64,000 nt of DNA from Rhizophagus clarus (Eukaryota > Glomeromycota > Glomeromycetes > Glomerales > Glomeraceae). The notes below the pieces were generated by a model. It saw only the letters and a list, made by a program, of their open reading frames with translations, was not told the origin of the DNA and made no database searches. This document shows positions 52,680 to 64,000 of this stretch, piece after piece. A program made the translations under genes and the position numbers. The stretch's first letter is position 1, and the number at the start of each line of letters is the position of its first letter. The DNA is taken from positions 1,105,001 through 1,169,000 of the forward strand of contig BLAL01000228.1 in NCBI GenBank assembly GCA_015698045.1, given 5' to 3'.

Positions 52680-52805
52680 AATCCTTTTAATCCGGATTAA
52701 AATAAGGATATAGGATTATGATCCGGATTAAGAATAAGGATAAGGATTACGGTCCGGATTAAAATTTTTAATCCGGATTTTAATTCGAATTTTAATTCCG
52801 AATTA
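52680..52805. repeat. Cluster of ATCCGGATTAA words, some palindromic
   Basis: Within 125 bp TCCGGATT occurs five times. One occurrence lies in a perfect 18-bp palindrome TTTTAATCCGGATTAAAA (52685-52702); AAGGATA-type words lie between them. It could be a decayed foldback element or a binding-site cluster. Confidence 0.7.
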
Positions 52806-53737
52806 ATAATATAATAATGGAATATATATATTACAGGTCATACATTTTTTTAACAATAATGAAGGCCTACATAAAATTCTTTAATTTAAATATGATGCAT
52901 GGATCCACCGTTTCATGGACAATGTAACACCGAAAGCATGTTCCTTGTTCAAAATCTGCACATTATATAGTAAGTAATTTTACCCACTTTATCTTATTTT
53001 TAATATTTATTTGGTAACATCATTTGCTTTTCTCTTTTATAAACTCAGATGCTGACCAGGAATATGAAATAGAACGTTCAGGATTGATTGCACCATAATT
53101 AAAGTTATGAATGCACAATATCATGAACTTATGACACAAATGATTGAGCAAAGCGAAAGAAGCTCATTATCAGAAAGTCTACATAAATTGTTAGAATCCT
53201 TTTTTTTAAATTGTTGGATTTCGAATTCATTTATATACTTTTCTAAATTAGCGGCGATTTATATGGTTCTGAGACTGGAAAAAAACAATTCTTTGAATTC
53301 TCTCTTCAATAAGGCCCAACATTTCTTTAACCGTTTATCTGTTTAATCGTGTTATTATTCGTTTAATTCAACTGTTATTATACTATTTCCGGGCAATGTT
53401 CATCATAATTCAGCTCAGTACTATGGGTCAATTTTTATGTGATTAAAATCTAATTCTCACTCTTTCATTATCAAAACAAATCATGAAAAAGTACAGCAGA
53501 ATCCTTTTCTCTCGAAACTCGAAATTCAGCAACATAATCTCATTTTAATTTGTCAATATATGTGATAAATTAACAAAATAACAAAAGACAGATTGCAAAA
53601 ATAAAAACAAACAAAAAGCGTTGCTAAAGGACCACATACAATTTAACTTAATAAAAAAAAACAAAAATTGATATTCTTCGTGATAATTTTGTTCGCAGTT
53701 AATGATAATGAAAAATATTAACTTTCATTTCATTATA
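52806..53737. other. Intergenic with an unrecognised 79-codon frame
   Basis: The plus frame 53107-53346 (starts MNAQYHELMTQMIEQSERSS) has mixed hydrophilic and hydrophobic composition and no domain I recognise. The spliced-looking AG before 53049 is not enough to call a gene. The rest is AT-rich spacer downstream of the minus-strand RBR gene. Confidence 0.4.
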
Positions 53738-55438
53738 TTATAAGCCGGGGATAACGGTCTGTATAGGAGCAATATTGCATACACTGTTGAATGTACCGCA
53801 TGGCCAGCCACCGGTTTGCAGGTTACGAAGGCTAAGACAAACGAAGCTGTATATCGATATCGATATATCGAAAATTAGTTTAAAATCTTTTTCTTCCTCC
53901 TCCCATCCTTTTTTATTTGAATTATCAGAATAATTACCAGAATTCTTGATCGCAAGGACATTTCATATGTTTGCAATTGCGGTCATGTTCGATAATTGTG
54001 CCACATTTTGGGCATGCACGGCACGATGGTACTCCGGATACGCTTCCTACTTTCTAAAACCACAATATTAGTTATTACTAACGTTAAATTATACAATTAT
54101 GAAAATAAAGCCATCAGATAGGATATCTTACCTTTTGAACCGCATTTTTTAGAATGGCTAGACGTGGATCGACACCTCCACAGAGATTATTATCACAACG
54201 ATAACCACGTGAACTCTGAACTTCGTGCAAGCAGTACCAACAGAATGCATATTCACTAGCGCCCGGCTTCCTTGAGCATACTAAACAGATTACCGATGTC
54301 CGATTCCTATCACTTCTCTCACAGTATGTGGAGCACTACCGATAGCACTTGGAGTTAACAAGAGCTGAGACAGAAAACTCGAAAAGTGAATTTTTATCTC
54401 ACCTGAGGACATTGTTGAGCGCCGAGAGCGCGAAGAGAATAATTTTCACTAATCTTGGACTCAAAATATTGGCGCTCGTCGTCAGTAAGCAGTCCTATCT
54501 TGCGGATGTCAATGTATTGCCATTCCACATGGCAACGAACATCGTTCGTCGCTTGATATAAATAACCGAACAGTGAGAAAACATTACCGGTTGACGTCAG
54601 AAACAGATATGTGAATACTCACGATCGACATACGGACAAAAAAATTGAAATTTGCCTTCGGTAACAAGTGACCTACAATAAGCAGTCAGGGATTCGGGGC
54701 CAATAGCGTGTCCGCATGGCATCTGAAAAGATGGTTAAAGATATTTAAAATTTAATGTCGTTTCCAAAATATCTATTACATATATATTTATATACCTTTG
54801 CACGTAAGTCATCTGGATCGTCCTCCCAACTATAAACAAAAAGACCGTTTAGATTGGCTGGAGTGAATGATAGAGTAACCGCTTAGGAATACTTACGTGA
54901 TCATATCGGGCTCGTTGGTTAGCTCAATATCATCGTCGGGATCATAATGTTTCTCCTCCGTGCCACCCGGAAGTCTGAAATACAAATAGTTACTTAGCAA
55001 ATAATTCAAATGTCGGAGAAATTAAATAAACATGATCAAAGAAGAAGAAAAATTTCGGGATGTAGTAGATCTATTGGTTGTAAGCTTAACAAATAAATAT
55101 CTACACTGTTTCCCAATCTTCAACAGCTGATTGAAACTTCTTTCTACCTAATGACCAAATGAAGCGTGGAACCTTTCGTTATATTATAATGTTCCATTGT
55201 GTATTTATCTTCGAGTTGTCTGCTGGCAAAAATGAGACGTTGATGTTCAGGTTCCACACCTATCCTATTTTTCACCATTTTCTTAAAATCTATAATCCTG
55301 GAGACACCAAAGGAAATTGTTAGTATCAGATTTAACTGGTTTCACGTATTATTACAATCTTTACTTAGTTTCTGGAGTGATATCATTATACGTAGTCGTC
55401 TTTCCTTCGAGGCCTACAACATATACCTGAAAAGCCAT
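53738..55438 (-). CDS. Ubiquitin-like plus RBR protein, parkin-like layout (337 aa, 9 exons)
   Basis: Exons are 55438-55365, 55297-55148, 54974-54897, 54829-54796, 54722-54623, 54551-54403, 54335-54132, 54053-53938 and 53846-53738, all in phase. Residues 1-79 are a ubiquitin fold ([49 protein letters not shown]). A RING-like segment follows, reduced to MPCGH (113-117) and FFCPYVD with no obvious first CxxC. An IBR-like region has [18 protein letters not shown] and [13 protein letters not shown]2 is [20 protein letters not shown] (274-293), with C290 at the catalytic position, and EFCFVCL. The tail is rich in WPCG and APIQTVIP. This order matches parkin and related ligases, but direct orthology is unproven; the degenerate RING1 may alter E2 use. 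Substrate and regulation are unknown. Confidence 0.88.
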
Positions 55439-56088
55439 TTTCAGTTCAGAAGAGAGTTCTGTTTGTTAATTTATATTGGGGGCGATCGATAGTTACACCT
55501 TTGATGATCTGGATATTCTTGGATTAATTCTATGTTTTATTATACGCGTAATCGGAATTATCGTGAGGAAAATCCGATAATAAAGTTTTAGGTTACACTG
55601 TAATGGCGAAATTAGATAGGGTGATATTTTAGTTTGTTTAGTGGCGCAATCTTTTATTTTTAGTGTATAGTTTATTTTTAGTTCATTTGTTTATCTTTCC
55701 GTAACGACAACGACACGTTAGTCAATCTTTTTATTTGTTTATTTGTCCGTAATTATGTAAACTATTCTTGATTTCTTGTAAATATTTTATTTATTTATTT
55801 ATTTTTTTTTTATTTTCTTATTTGTTCACGATGACGTTAAATTAAATAAAGGAAGAATAATAAGTTTGGTTTTAATTTCTTTAAATAATAATTTTCGTAA
55901 CACAAATAAATTATCTTCTTTTTAAATTAAAGTATTTAAAGACCTTGAAATCATTTATCTCAAAAGCATGTATTGAAGAACATTTTATTATTAATAAACT
56001 TTTCTTTAACCAATTGTTAGGAGCAGAGTGATAGACGCCTTCCTACAACACTGATCGGCAAATTTTTTGCATATCGGCTGCTCATTCA
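55439..56088. other. Upstream flank of the UBL-RBR gene
   Basis: Holds the promoter of the minus-strand gene. AT-rich with (TTTA) runs near 55785. No other gene was seen. Confidence 0.5.
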
Positions 56089-56954
56089 GAATATGGCAAG
56101 ACCCGTTACAAGAAACGGCGGGTACCTGTCAGGGAAAAGACGGGCACCTGGCAGTGGATAATGATCTTCAGTGCCTAGCATATTTCGCGGCTTTAGATCT
56201 TTTTTTTTAATCCCTCTAGACGTGAGAACTAGATAAGATGGTAAGTAAAAAAACTTTTTTTCAGTTTCTTTTACGCTAATGAACATTACTAAGAAGTTAA
56301 AAAAAAAAAAAACTTTTACGGTTATAAAAAAAGGTTTGCTCACTAAAATATACGTGCCTCAGAATAAGAAAAACCGAAGCCAATTTCCTTTCAAATAACT
56401 GGAAGTCTTTCAACACTGGTTAAAGAAAAAGGTTTGACATGCGTGTTTTCTAATTGGATTGAAAATTACTAATCTTAAAAGGACCAACTTTTCTTTATTA
56501 AAACTATTTAAATAAACGTTGCGAGTACGTATTTTATTAACTGTTAATAATCAAAATAAGTGTTAAAAATTTTTTTTTTTTTGAAATGATTAAAAAAAAA
56601 AAAATGTTAAAAATCGTAAGCGATTATTGTTTTTCTATTGAAATGATTAATAAAACGTTTTATTTTTTTAATCAAATACAATTGAAGTTTCTAAATCCTG
56701 CTAATGCAGCCTATGTTCAAGCTGTTAAAAGTGAAACTACTTCATCTCTAATAACCCAATATGTGAAAAAGCGGGTACCCGATGTGCGTGCCGTGTGCGA
56801 AACGGCGGATACCAGATATGCCATACTATACAAAAGAACAGGGGTAACCTCTGTAAAAAAAAATAAAAAAATAGCGTATATACGCGCTATGTAATATAAT
56901 GTGTACACTCTATGTAATCCTATACACTTTTGACCAGCACGGTTTGCCATATTC
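56089..56954. mobile_element. Putative inverted-repeat-bounded element, about 870 bp
   Basis: GAATATGGCAA (56089-56099) and TTGCCATATTC (56944-56954) are perfect inverted 11-mers, with partial similarity extending outward (ATTCAG/CAGAAT). Inside both ends lies a block close to AAACGGCGG(G/A)TACC in the same orientation (near 56113 and 56802). No transposase was recognised; the plus frame 56586-56894 has no known domain. No clear target duplication was found, so this is tentative. Confidence 0.4.
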
Positions 56955-57129
56955 AGAATTCCTATTCCAAACCCATTTAGTTTATAAAAATATTTATTAA
57001 CTTTATAATTTTTTTAAAATAAAATAGAATTGGTAATTTGAATGATATCAGTTAATTAAATTTTGATTTGTGAATATTTATTTATTAAATATTTGTGCAA
57101 TCAATAAATCCGTTAGCCACATATTAGAA

Positions 57130-57430
57130 AAATAATTAAGCTTTCTCTTTATTAAATGCTAAGCCCAAAAAATTAGCATAATTTTGTTTGAAGATTTTTT
57201 TTTTTTTTTTTTTTTTTGTTAAATACTAAGTGTAAAAATTAATATAATTTAGCTTAAAAACTTAAAGCCATCGGGGCATTTTGTAATTGGCTTAAAAAAC
57301 TAAGCCCTTTTTAATTAGCTAAGCCCAAAAAATCAGTGCAATTTGACTTAACTAAATGAAAATTAATATATTTTAAATCAAAATAAAAATAACTAAGCCA
57401 TTTTTGTCAATATTAAGCCCAAAAAATTAT
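57130..57430. repeat. Diverged TAAGCCCAAAAAATTAG repeats
   Basis: The word CTAAGCCCAAAAAAT(T/C)AG and variants (CTAAGCC, GGCTTAAAA) recur six or more times on both strands in about 300 bp. Likely a decayed foldback or repeat array. Confidence 0.6.
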
Positions 57431-58409
57431 ATAAATTTATCATTTATAAATATACATATGATTAACCTTTTTTTTGAAAAAAAAAATGAATAAATTTTCT
57501 TATTAATAATTAATTAAACTTTTACAGCAAAGATTATAAGGATTTTATATCTAAGGAGGTTCATTAGTACATTAGTACGCATACCTTGATTGGTTGTGTA
57601 AATCAATAATATTAGTCATATTTTTTATAGTTTCCGCTGCAAAAAAAAAAGCTAATTGAATTTTACTTTTAAAAATGGTATATATAAATATAAATATTTA
57701 TATTATTTGAAATACTTTCAGTACACTTTGTTATTAAATAAAATATTAATTTCTATTTTTAAATGATGACTTGGATTATTCAAATATAACAAGGAGGATT
57801 ACTTTTGCATTGTAGATATTTTAAATGATTCTCATAAAGGAGCAATACGTAAATTTGTTCACAATCTTTAAATGTAGAAAGCCAAATGAAATGAATTCAC
57901 ATTTAGCTTTAAGGTGTGCTGAAATTTTATATAACATTAAAATGGAAATAGTATTTGTGCACAATATCAAGTGAATATATTACTGAACAACCTATTAATT
58001 AAATATCAATTATTATTGTTTATAATTAAAATTGATCCATTTTTGTAAGTTCTACAATCGTAATATAGAAACGAAAAATTTTCTCATTTACAAAAACATG
58101 TGTCAATCTCCATGATAACAAAGTGTGATTAAACTTTTATGGTAAAGATTATATGTATTTTTTCATTGTGATACTTATAAACCAATCATAAGCGTTAACT
58201 GACAAAGTGCGATTGTTTTTGATTATTTATAATGAAATTTCGTATTTTTAATTTTGATTATTTCCATTTAAAGCTAAGTTTGTCACATGATTAGACTTTG
58301 ATTTTTTTTATAAAAACTCCATTTTTTTTGGAGCGAAAATTCAAAATTCAAAGAAATTTTTACGCAGTAAAAAATTAAAAAAAAACACACGTGATAAAAA
58401 AAATCAAAA
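57431..58409. other. AT-rich spacer with one long-range direct repeat
   Basis: ATTAAACTTTTAyrGyAAAGATTATA occurs near 57513 and near 58131. No gene was recognised. Confidence 0.5.
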
Positions 58410-58850
58410 ATGTCTTGCTCAACTCGTAATCAAGATGACTTAAACGAAAAATTAAGAGAATTTAAGAATAATTTTTTAAATGACGCCAATTCTATGGAAA
58501 TGAGTCTTATTGGATTAGAAATCGGTAACTCTGCTGGATTGTACGAGGCGAAATATGAAATTGCTATTTTAGATAAAGAGGAAAAAAAATTATTTAGAAC
58601 GGAGTTTTTTTTAAGTATCAACAAAAATACATTTGTTGATACTACCTCTGTTGTGGACGCAAATAAAAATCTAAAAGTATGGAAAATTCCTTATTTGCAA
58701 TTCTCAAGAACCTCTACTATGAAAGCCCTGAGAGATTTAATGAGACCCTTGGGAAAGCGATTTAAATTTGCCGAAGATAACCCTAACTTGTTATTAAATA
58801 AAAAAATCAAAGAGGAAATGAATTTCGAAAAAAATAGAGAAAATGCATAG
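58410..58850 (+). CDS. Orphan ORF, 146 aa, function unknown
   Basis: An uninterrupted frame from an A-rich start context (AAAAATG) to TAG. It is predicted soluble and charged, with no signal peptide or membrane segment. It begins MSCSTRNQDDLNEKLREF and has a mixed middle (MSLIGLEIGNSAGLYEAKYE) and a basic, helical end (LRDLMRPLGKRFKF). No family was recognised. In this region most frames are broken by decay, so an intact 147-codon frame with ordinary amino-acid composition may be a real gene or a recently captured one. It stands directly before a hAT remnant, so it could also be an accessory frame of that element. Confidence 0.5.
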   Translation: MSCSTRNQDDLNEKLREFKNNFLNDANSMEMSLIGLEIGNSAGLYEAKYEIAILDKEEKKLFRTEFFLSINKNTFVDTTSVVDANKNLKVWKIPYLQFSRTSTMKALRDLMRPLGKRFKFAEDNPNLLLNKKIKEEMNFEKNRENA

Positions 58851-58914
58851 TGATTTCGTGTCACAAGGAAGATCATTGGATGCTTTGAAAAAAACCCCAA
58901 TCTCTTATTACAAA

Positions 58915-60640
58915 TTAAAAATTATGTCAGATAATCCTAGTAAAACAACACTTAGAAAAAGGAAATTTTCAAATAGGACAAAAATCTGATCACAGGCATT
59001 TATGAATGACATTATTACTTGGCTTACTGATTGCAAATATAAATTAGAACTTATACTTTCAATAGCTTTAACCATTTGTTCTTCATTTAATTCAGCTGCA
59101 TGATGTTGAGACGAAAAATCATTAATTGAATATATATATTGATATCAAGTAAAAGCAAATCTAAATTTATAGCAATTGTTTCAGATACAGAAGCTGCAAT
59201 ACAATCAGCTAAAAGAAAAGTAATGAATAAATATCCACATATAATGGTAGTTAGACGCATAGCACATCATATTATTTTAATAACTAAGAACATAATTTCA
59301 AATTGAGTAGCGAAAAAATATACTTTGAATTGGAGATACATTATGTGATAAAATTAAAAGTTCTTTTTTTAAAAGAAATTTAAATCCTCGGCTAAAACAT
59401 GACATAGTACAGCATGGAATTATTCTGATTCAATTTTACATTTGGAAAATAACATTAAATTGGTTAGCAATCATAGAGAGATGATTTTACCATAATTGAT
59501 CCATCTTGACAAGACAAATCAAATGGTGGTAAATTTATTTATAGTAAACAACCTGATATTTTGCTAAGGTTAGAGCTAATATTTAAGATAGACAGTTTTG
59601 TATAATATTGAACAATTGAAACTATTTTGAAGCCTGCATAAAGTGCAGCAAAAGTAAACTACATTAGCTAGCTGTTTTTTTTGAATTACTTAAAATAACA
59701 TGAGCAATATCAGCAATTTTTTTTTTTAAAAAAAAAATTTATTGCTATTTTTAATGAAGATGGAAATATGGTTTGAGTAAGAAAATTAATAAAGTAATTT
59801 AATAATTCAGATAATAAATTCATAAATATAACTTTTTAACATTTTGCTTTTAGCAAATGGATTTTTTAAGAAGGCTATTAACATTTGGAAAAATCAATTT
59901 GGTTGTAAAAAAGTTAGCTCTAAATTTTAATTATACAATCATACAACTTAATTTATGTCAAGTTAGAGAAAAGTTCCATATACAGAAGGTGTTAGTGCCC
60001 TATAAACTAAGAATTACTAAAAAAAGGAGGCTAATATATGTAATCATGACTTATCCTAATGTAGTATTTATTGCTTCCTTATACTTAAAAAAAAAAAAGG
60101 ATATCAAAATCTCGCTGCTTATAAGTATACATCATCTCTTGAAGTGTTTTTTCTGAAGATGGGATGCTTGCACTCTTAAAGTTATTCAGTTCTTAGACTG
60201 GTCACCTAAAGATGGATCATTAATTATTAGTTATTTATATTTAATCACCATTTTTAAAATAGTATAGTACAGGCATGCATGTAAATTATCTGTTAAGAAA
60301 ATCAAGCCAAGTAAAAAATTGAAATGATAAGTTCCTTAGATTTCATTATCTAACTTATAATTAGAACCACTCAAATTTATTCAAGAAGGAGTTACCAAAT
60401 TTTGTTATTTTTTAGTTTAAAGTAACTTTAACTTCTTTTTGTATTGCACTGCCTTTTAATGGAAAATATTATTTTATTAGTTGATAATGATTGGAATCTT
60501 AAAGAAACACTTGTTGATTTTGTACATTTATTTGGTTCTCATTTAGGTGAAAACACAGTAAAGCGATATTTGAAATGTATTTGGTAACTCGAAATCAATT
60601 GATACAAAATCATCACCTGATGAAGTAAATAATATGGTAT
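58915..60640 (+). mobile_element. Decayed hAT-type DNA transposon remnant
   Basis: Plus-strand pieces follow the order of DUF659/hAT transposases. QAFMNDIITWLTDCKYKL lies near 59000. IAIVSDTEAAIQSAKRKV and YPHIMVVRRIAHHI at about 59169-59275 match the conserved serine/aspartate and His block of the catalytic core. FLDWSPKDGSLIISYL is near 60190 and LVDFVHLFGSHLGENTVKR near 60510. Many stops and frameshifts break it. No terminal inverted repeats or 8-bp duplication could be fixed. Confidence 0.65.
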
Positions 60641-61029
60641 CTTTTAATTTCTAATATTACCATCTAAATAGAAGTATTATTTTTAGAGGATATTATTGCT
60701 GATATTCATTGTATGACACATTATAAAACTTATTTGTGATAAAAAATTTGTTTCATTCAGATTATATCAAATCAGAAAAAGCTGTAAGCGTTGAATTTTA
60801 TTAGATTGTAAGTATTGTAAAACATTATCAAATAATATAAAGAAAAATTATGAATATTATAATAATAATGAAAACTATGATAAAAATGCTGAAGGAAATA
60901 ATTATTGCAATAATAGGGTTATTTTAAGGATGAATTATTACGATTATAGAAAGTCTATCAGCTATTTTTTATTTCAAAATGATTTTTTTTGGATATTAAC
61001 AGTCGTATTACATCTACATTCATATCTTT

Positions 61030-61458
61030 TAATTAAAGACATAATGAAAAATTTAATGGAAAACTTGGAAACACGTGGCAAAATTTTATAAGATGATTAA
61101 TATCAAAGAGAGTGATAAAAATATTTTTAAATTTTTGATACCAAATTTCTCAAGTTTTGACTACACAAGTTATTATAGTGTTAGTCTTGATATTAAAGAT
61201 TATTTTGATAAAAAGGATTGTGATCCTACACTTACTATGATATTTCTGAAGAATAAAATTACTTCAAATATTAAGTGGCAACCTTGTACTGCACATACGT
61301 TGCAATTAGTAGTTGGGAAAGGATACAACGATAATTTTTACATTGTGTTGTACTACAAATGCTCACTTTTAATTAATAATATTGTTCCTAAATATCAGAA
61401 GATAAAAGAAAAAAAAAATATCATAGTCATAGAATTATTAAGAAATTTTGGCCTTTGA
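61030..61458 (+). mobile_element. Second hAT transposase fragment (BED-hAT type)
   Basis: The open stretch 61075-61458 contains IKWQPCTAHTLQLVVGKGY, the Cys/His signature near the centre of BED-type hAT transposases. Only this part is readable; the flanks have decayed. It differs from the remnant at 58.9-60.6 kb, so at least two hAT lineages landed here. Confidence 0.7.
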
Positions 61459-62689
61459 TGTCTTAAATATAGTTTCAAATTAGATTTGCAAACTAGCTTC
61501 TCAAATAAACTTCTATAGTTATTATTAATGAACGGCAGATAAAAAAGAGTCATAATCAGTGATGTGACAATGCTTTGTTTCAAAATTATATATCTTATGA
61601 TAATTTTAATATGCAAATATAAAAATGATTATTTATATTAAAAGTTTCCTTTATGATTATAACCACCTTCAGTATAAAAGTTATTTATCTTTTCAATAAC
61701 TTTTTCAAATGCTAATAACTTCATATTGCCGTTTAACTTTTTTTTATTATCACCCAATTTTTTTTAAAAAAAGTTTTTATGATAAGGACAAGCTTTTATT
61801 GCCAACTTGATTGATCCAAAAAAAAGAAAATAGAATAAATAAATAAATATGTATATGTATATGTGATAATAGAAAAAATGAAAATGACAGAACATACTGC
61901 AAATAGATTATAAAATGGTTTCAAAGTAGTACCATAAGCCTCAGTAAAAGGAACTGTAAGTTCTTTATTATCATTATCAATGGAATGTTTTAATGCTACT
62001 GAAGTAAATTTCAATTCTCCATATTTATTTTAACATGAAATTATTAAAAAATAAAAATCAGCCACATTAAACCCTTAATAACAGGACATTTCTTTCACCT
62101 TGTTCGTAATGACCAATTTTTCAAGTGTATGGATCTTTGATGGATTAGCATCATAATGTTTCCTAATTTTTTATTTATAAAAGAAAATTATAATTTGATT
62201 AATAAATAAAAAAAATTATTGACCTGAAGAAACTATATTATTCTTTTTTACCAAATAATTTTACAAGTCCTTCAAGAAAAGGTATAGTTTCAATACTGTT
62301 TTCTGTAGTAAGTACATCAGTAATTAGTATAGTTTCTAAGAAAGATGTGCGCTGTATCTATGAAAGAGGAAATTTTTTGAAAATAGTCTTAAATATACTG
62401 GTTGTATATTCTAATTGAATCAAATGTCAAATGTATTACAGACATAACTTAATAAATTGTTACAATTTGGGCATATCATTTGTGATGAAGACATATACAA
62501 CCAAGTTTCTATACAAGATCTCATTTTTTCATACCATTAATAGACATTGACCTTGTTGAGGTTGAATTATTAATTTATTATTATTTTTATTTTATTTTTT
62601 TTTTTTTGTTCATATTAATAATTCAAATAATTGTTTTTTTTTCAAATAAAAGAAATTATTTCGAATATTGTTAATTCAAACTCTAGTCG
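61459..62689. other. Decayed repeat-like spacer
   Basis: Short minus-strand frames (62014-61796 and around 62340-62240) look like scraps of a coding element but match no domain I recognise. Otherwise AT-rich. Confidence 0.4.
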
Positions 62690-64000
62690 TCCACTAAAAA
62701 GGCCAGACAAAGATAACGAAGATTCAAAAAGTAACATATAGTTTTTACGTAACCTGGCGAATTAAAGACTACTACGATGACTAACAAGACATATGGAAAC
62801 AAACTTCGAAATTTATTAAAAGAAAAAACCAAATAAGTAAAATTAGGCTTAAAAGTATCATCGTTGTATTATTATTAGTGGAAGAAAGAAGCACAATTAA
62901 TCTAATCGTCGAACCAATAGTAGCGAAAGGAATAAACGCCTTTTTTGATAATAAAAATGAAAGGAGACGCTTAGACAACGAACATTATATAGAACTAATG
63001 TATATAGAAAAATTAATCCACGAAAAAGAATTAGTTATAGATATTAGAATGGTAGGAGAAGATTTAGATTATAAAGAAAGTATAGACCAAATAGATAACA
63101 AAATGACAGATTTAATGAAGAAAGAGGAGGAACTCGAAGAAATAAATCTGGAAGAAACGTATATGAGAAGTAAAGAATTTAATTTACATTGGAACAATAT
63201 TTTAATTACAGGAGAATATAGGAAATGGAGGAAAAAATATCACGATGCCCATTGGAAGAACGAAATTTTGAATAGTAACAAGTTATCAGACTTGTTTGTT
63301 CTAAATTACAAAAATGAATTCGACTAGGAGTACTCGTTACACTTTTTAAGTAATAAAAATCGTTACAAAGTGACACAATGTAGTAAAAAAGACTCTCAAG
63401 ACAGAACATACAAAATTAAAAATTTATTAAAGGAATTACCTACGTATAAAATTTTGTTTGAAAGAAACACTAATGGAATGAATTACAAATTTTACAAGAT
63501 ATCTTATGTCCTTTCACAGATATTTTATGCGATAATTCTAAGATATTAATAAGGAAAACCAGAGAATGGGAACTCCTGAGAGGTATATATAATAATAAAT
63601 ACAATAAAATTACGAAAAAGGGAGACGAACAAACGATAATAAAACATTTATGGGAAACTATTTACGATCATATAAAAAATACGATTTGGATTAAAAGGTG
63701 TAACAGAGTAATAGAAATAGAACGAGAAAAAGGAATAACGAAATTAGACAAAAGAAAAAAAGCCAATGGACGACACACAAATTAAAATAATAGTAAAATA
63801 CAAAAAACAACAGATAATAAAGAAGAAAAAACTAAAAAAATAAAATTAGAAAATAACATAAAATTAGTAACACGGAATAAACTTATGGGAAGAATCACAT
63901 TAGAAGGCTCAATAGACAAAAATTGGTATACTACAATGAAATTAGCGACCTAATAGATATAACAAATATAGTTTTGTACTAGCGTAATTTAGATAGATTA
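62690..64000 (+). mobile_element. LINE 3' portion, same family as the left edge, runs off the window
   Basis: The plus-strand stretch 62730-63060 aligns with the minus-strand sequence at 330-1, for example NLIVEPIVAKGIN versus NLIVEPIVADPIN, and RRRLDNEHYIELMYIE versus RRRLDTEYYIELTYIE. The open frame 62878-63327 continues with a charged helical region (MTDLMKKEEELEEI, WRKKYHDAHWKNEIL); further sequence to 64000 is similar in style but broken. Nothing of the RT or endonuclease precedes it, so it is a 5'-truncated insertion. Confidence 0.8.

Noticed and set aside
54320-54360. Apparent in-frame stop inside the UBL-RBR gene
   Set aside because: A 67-bp intron with GTGAGA donor (54402) and TAG acceptor (54336) removes it and restores the CPQCSTYC zinc motif.

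Overview
The window looks like a nuclear contig of a glomeromycotinan (arbuscular mycorrhizal) fungus, most like Rhizophagus. This is inferred from strong AT-richness, many short GTAAGT...TAG introns, a tandem array of BTB-BACK-TLDc genes, a Glomeromycota-style TKL-like kinase, and abundant decayed LINE and hAT sequence. No rRNA, tRNA or CRISPR was recognised.

Layout. 1-3.8 kb: a 5'-truncated, decayed APE-type LINE on the minus strand; the 3' part of the same family reappears on the plus strand at 62.7-64 kb, so related LINEs in opposite orientation bracket the window. 4.1-4.4 kb: a 57-bp minisatellite. 4.7-6.0 kb: a five-exon protein kinase (-) with a small TA-flanked inverted-repeat element just upstream. 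6.5-7.7 kb: a decayed Tc1/mariner-like element with a 286-bp MITE nested in it. 8.2-20.4 kb: four BTB-TLDc loci, all minus strand (one pseudogene, three intact two-exon genes) in an A-B-A-B order that suggests duplication of a two-gene unit; the enlarged gap in the second unit holds retroelement fossils. 20.4-26.3 kb: gene-poor, with foldback elements and two adjacent 36-bp minisatellites.

26.3-55.4 kb is the conserved core: ELO fatty-acid elongase (+), OPT-family peptide transporter (-, 18 exons with an 11-nt micro-exon), Gle1 mRNA-export factor (+), isopentenyl-diphosphate isomerase (-), an RBR ubiquitin ligase (+), a Zn2Cys6 transcription factor (+), hamartin/TSC1 (+) carrying an unusual octapeptide-repeat tail, and a second RBR protein (-) with an N-terminal ubiquitin-like domain, a parkin-like layout. 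The last gene has nine short exons and is easy to miss in an open-reading-frame scan.

55.4-64 kb: repeat-rich tail with an inverted-repeat-bounded element, one orphan 146-codon ORF, and two hAT transposase remnants, ending in the second LINE copy.

The genes do not form one pathway. TSC1 (TORC1 restraint), two ubiquitin ligases, a peptide transporter and lipid/isoprenoid enzymes are separately transcribed housekeeping or signalling genes. All multi-exon models here were joined by hand from splice sites, and reading phase was checked exon by exon.
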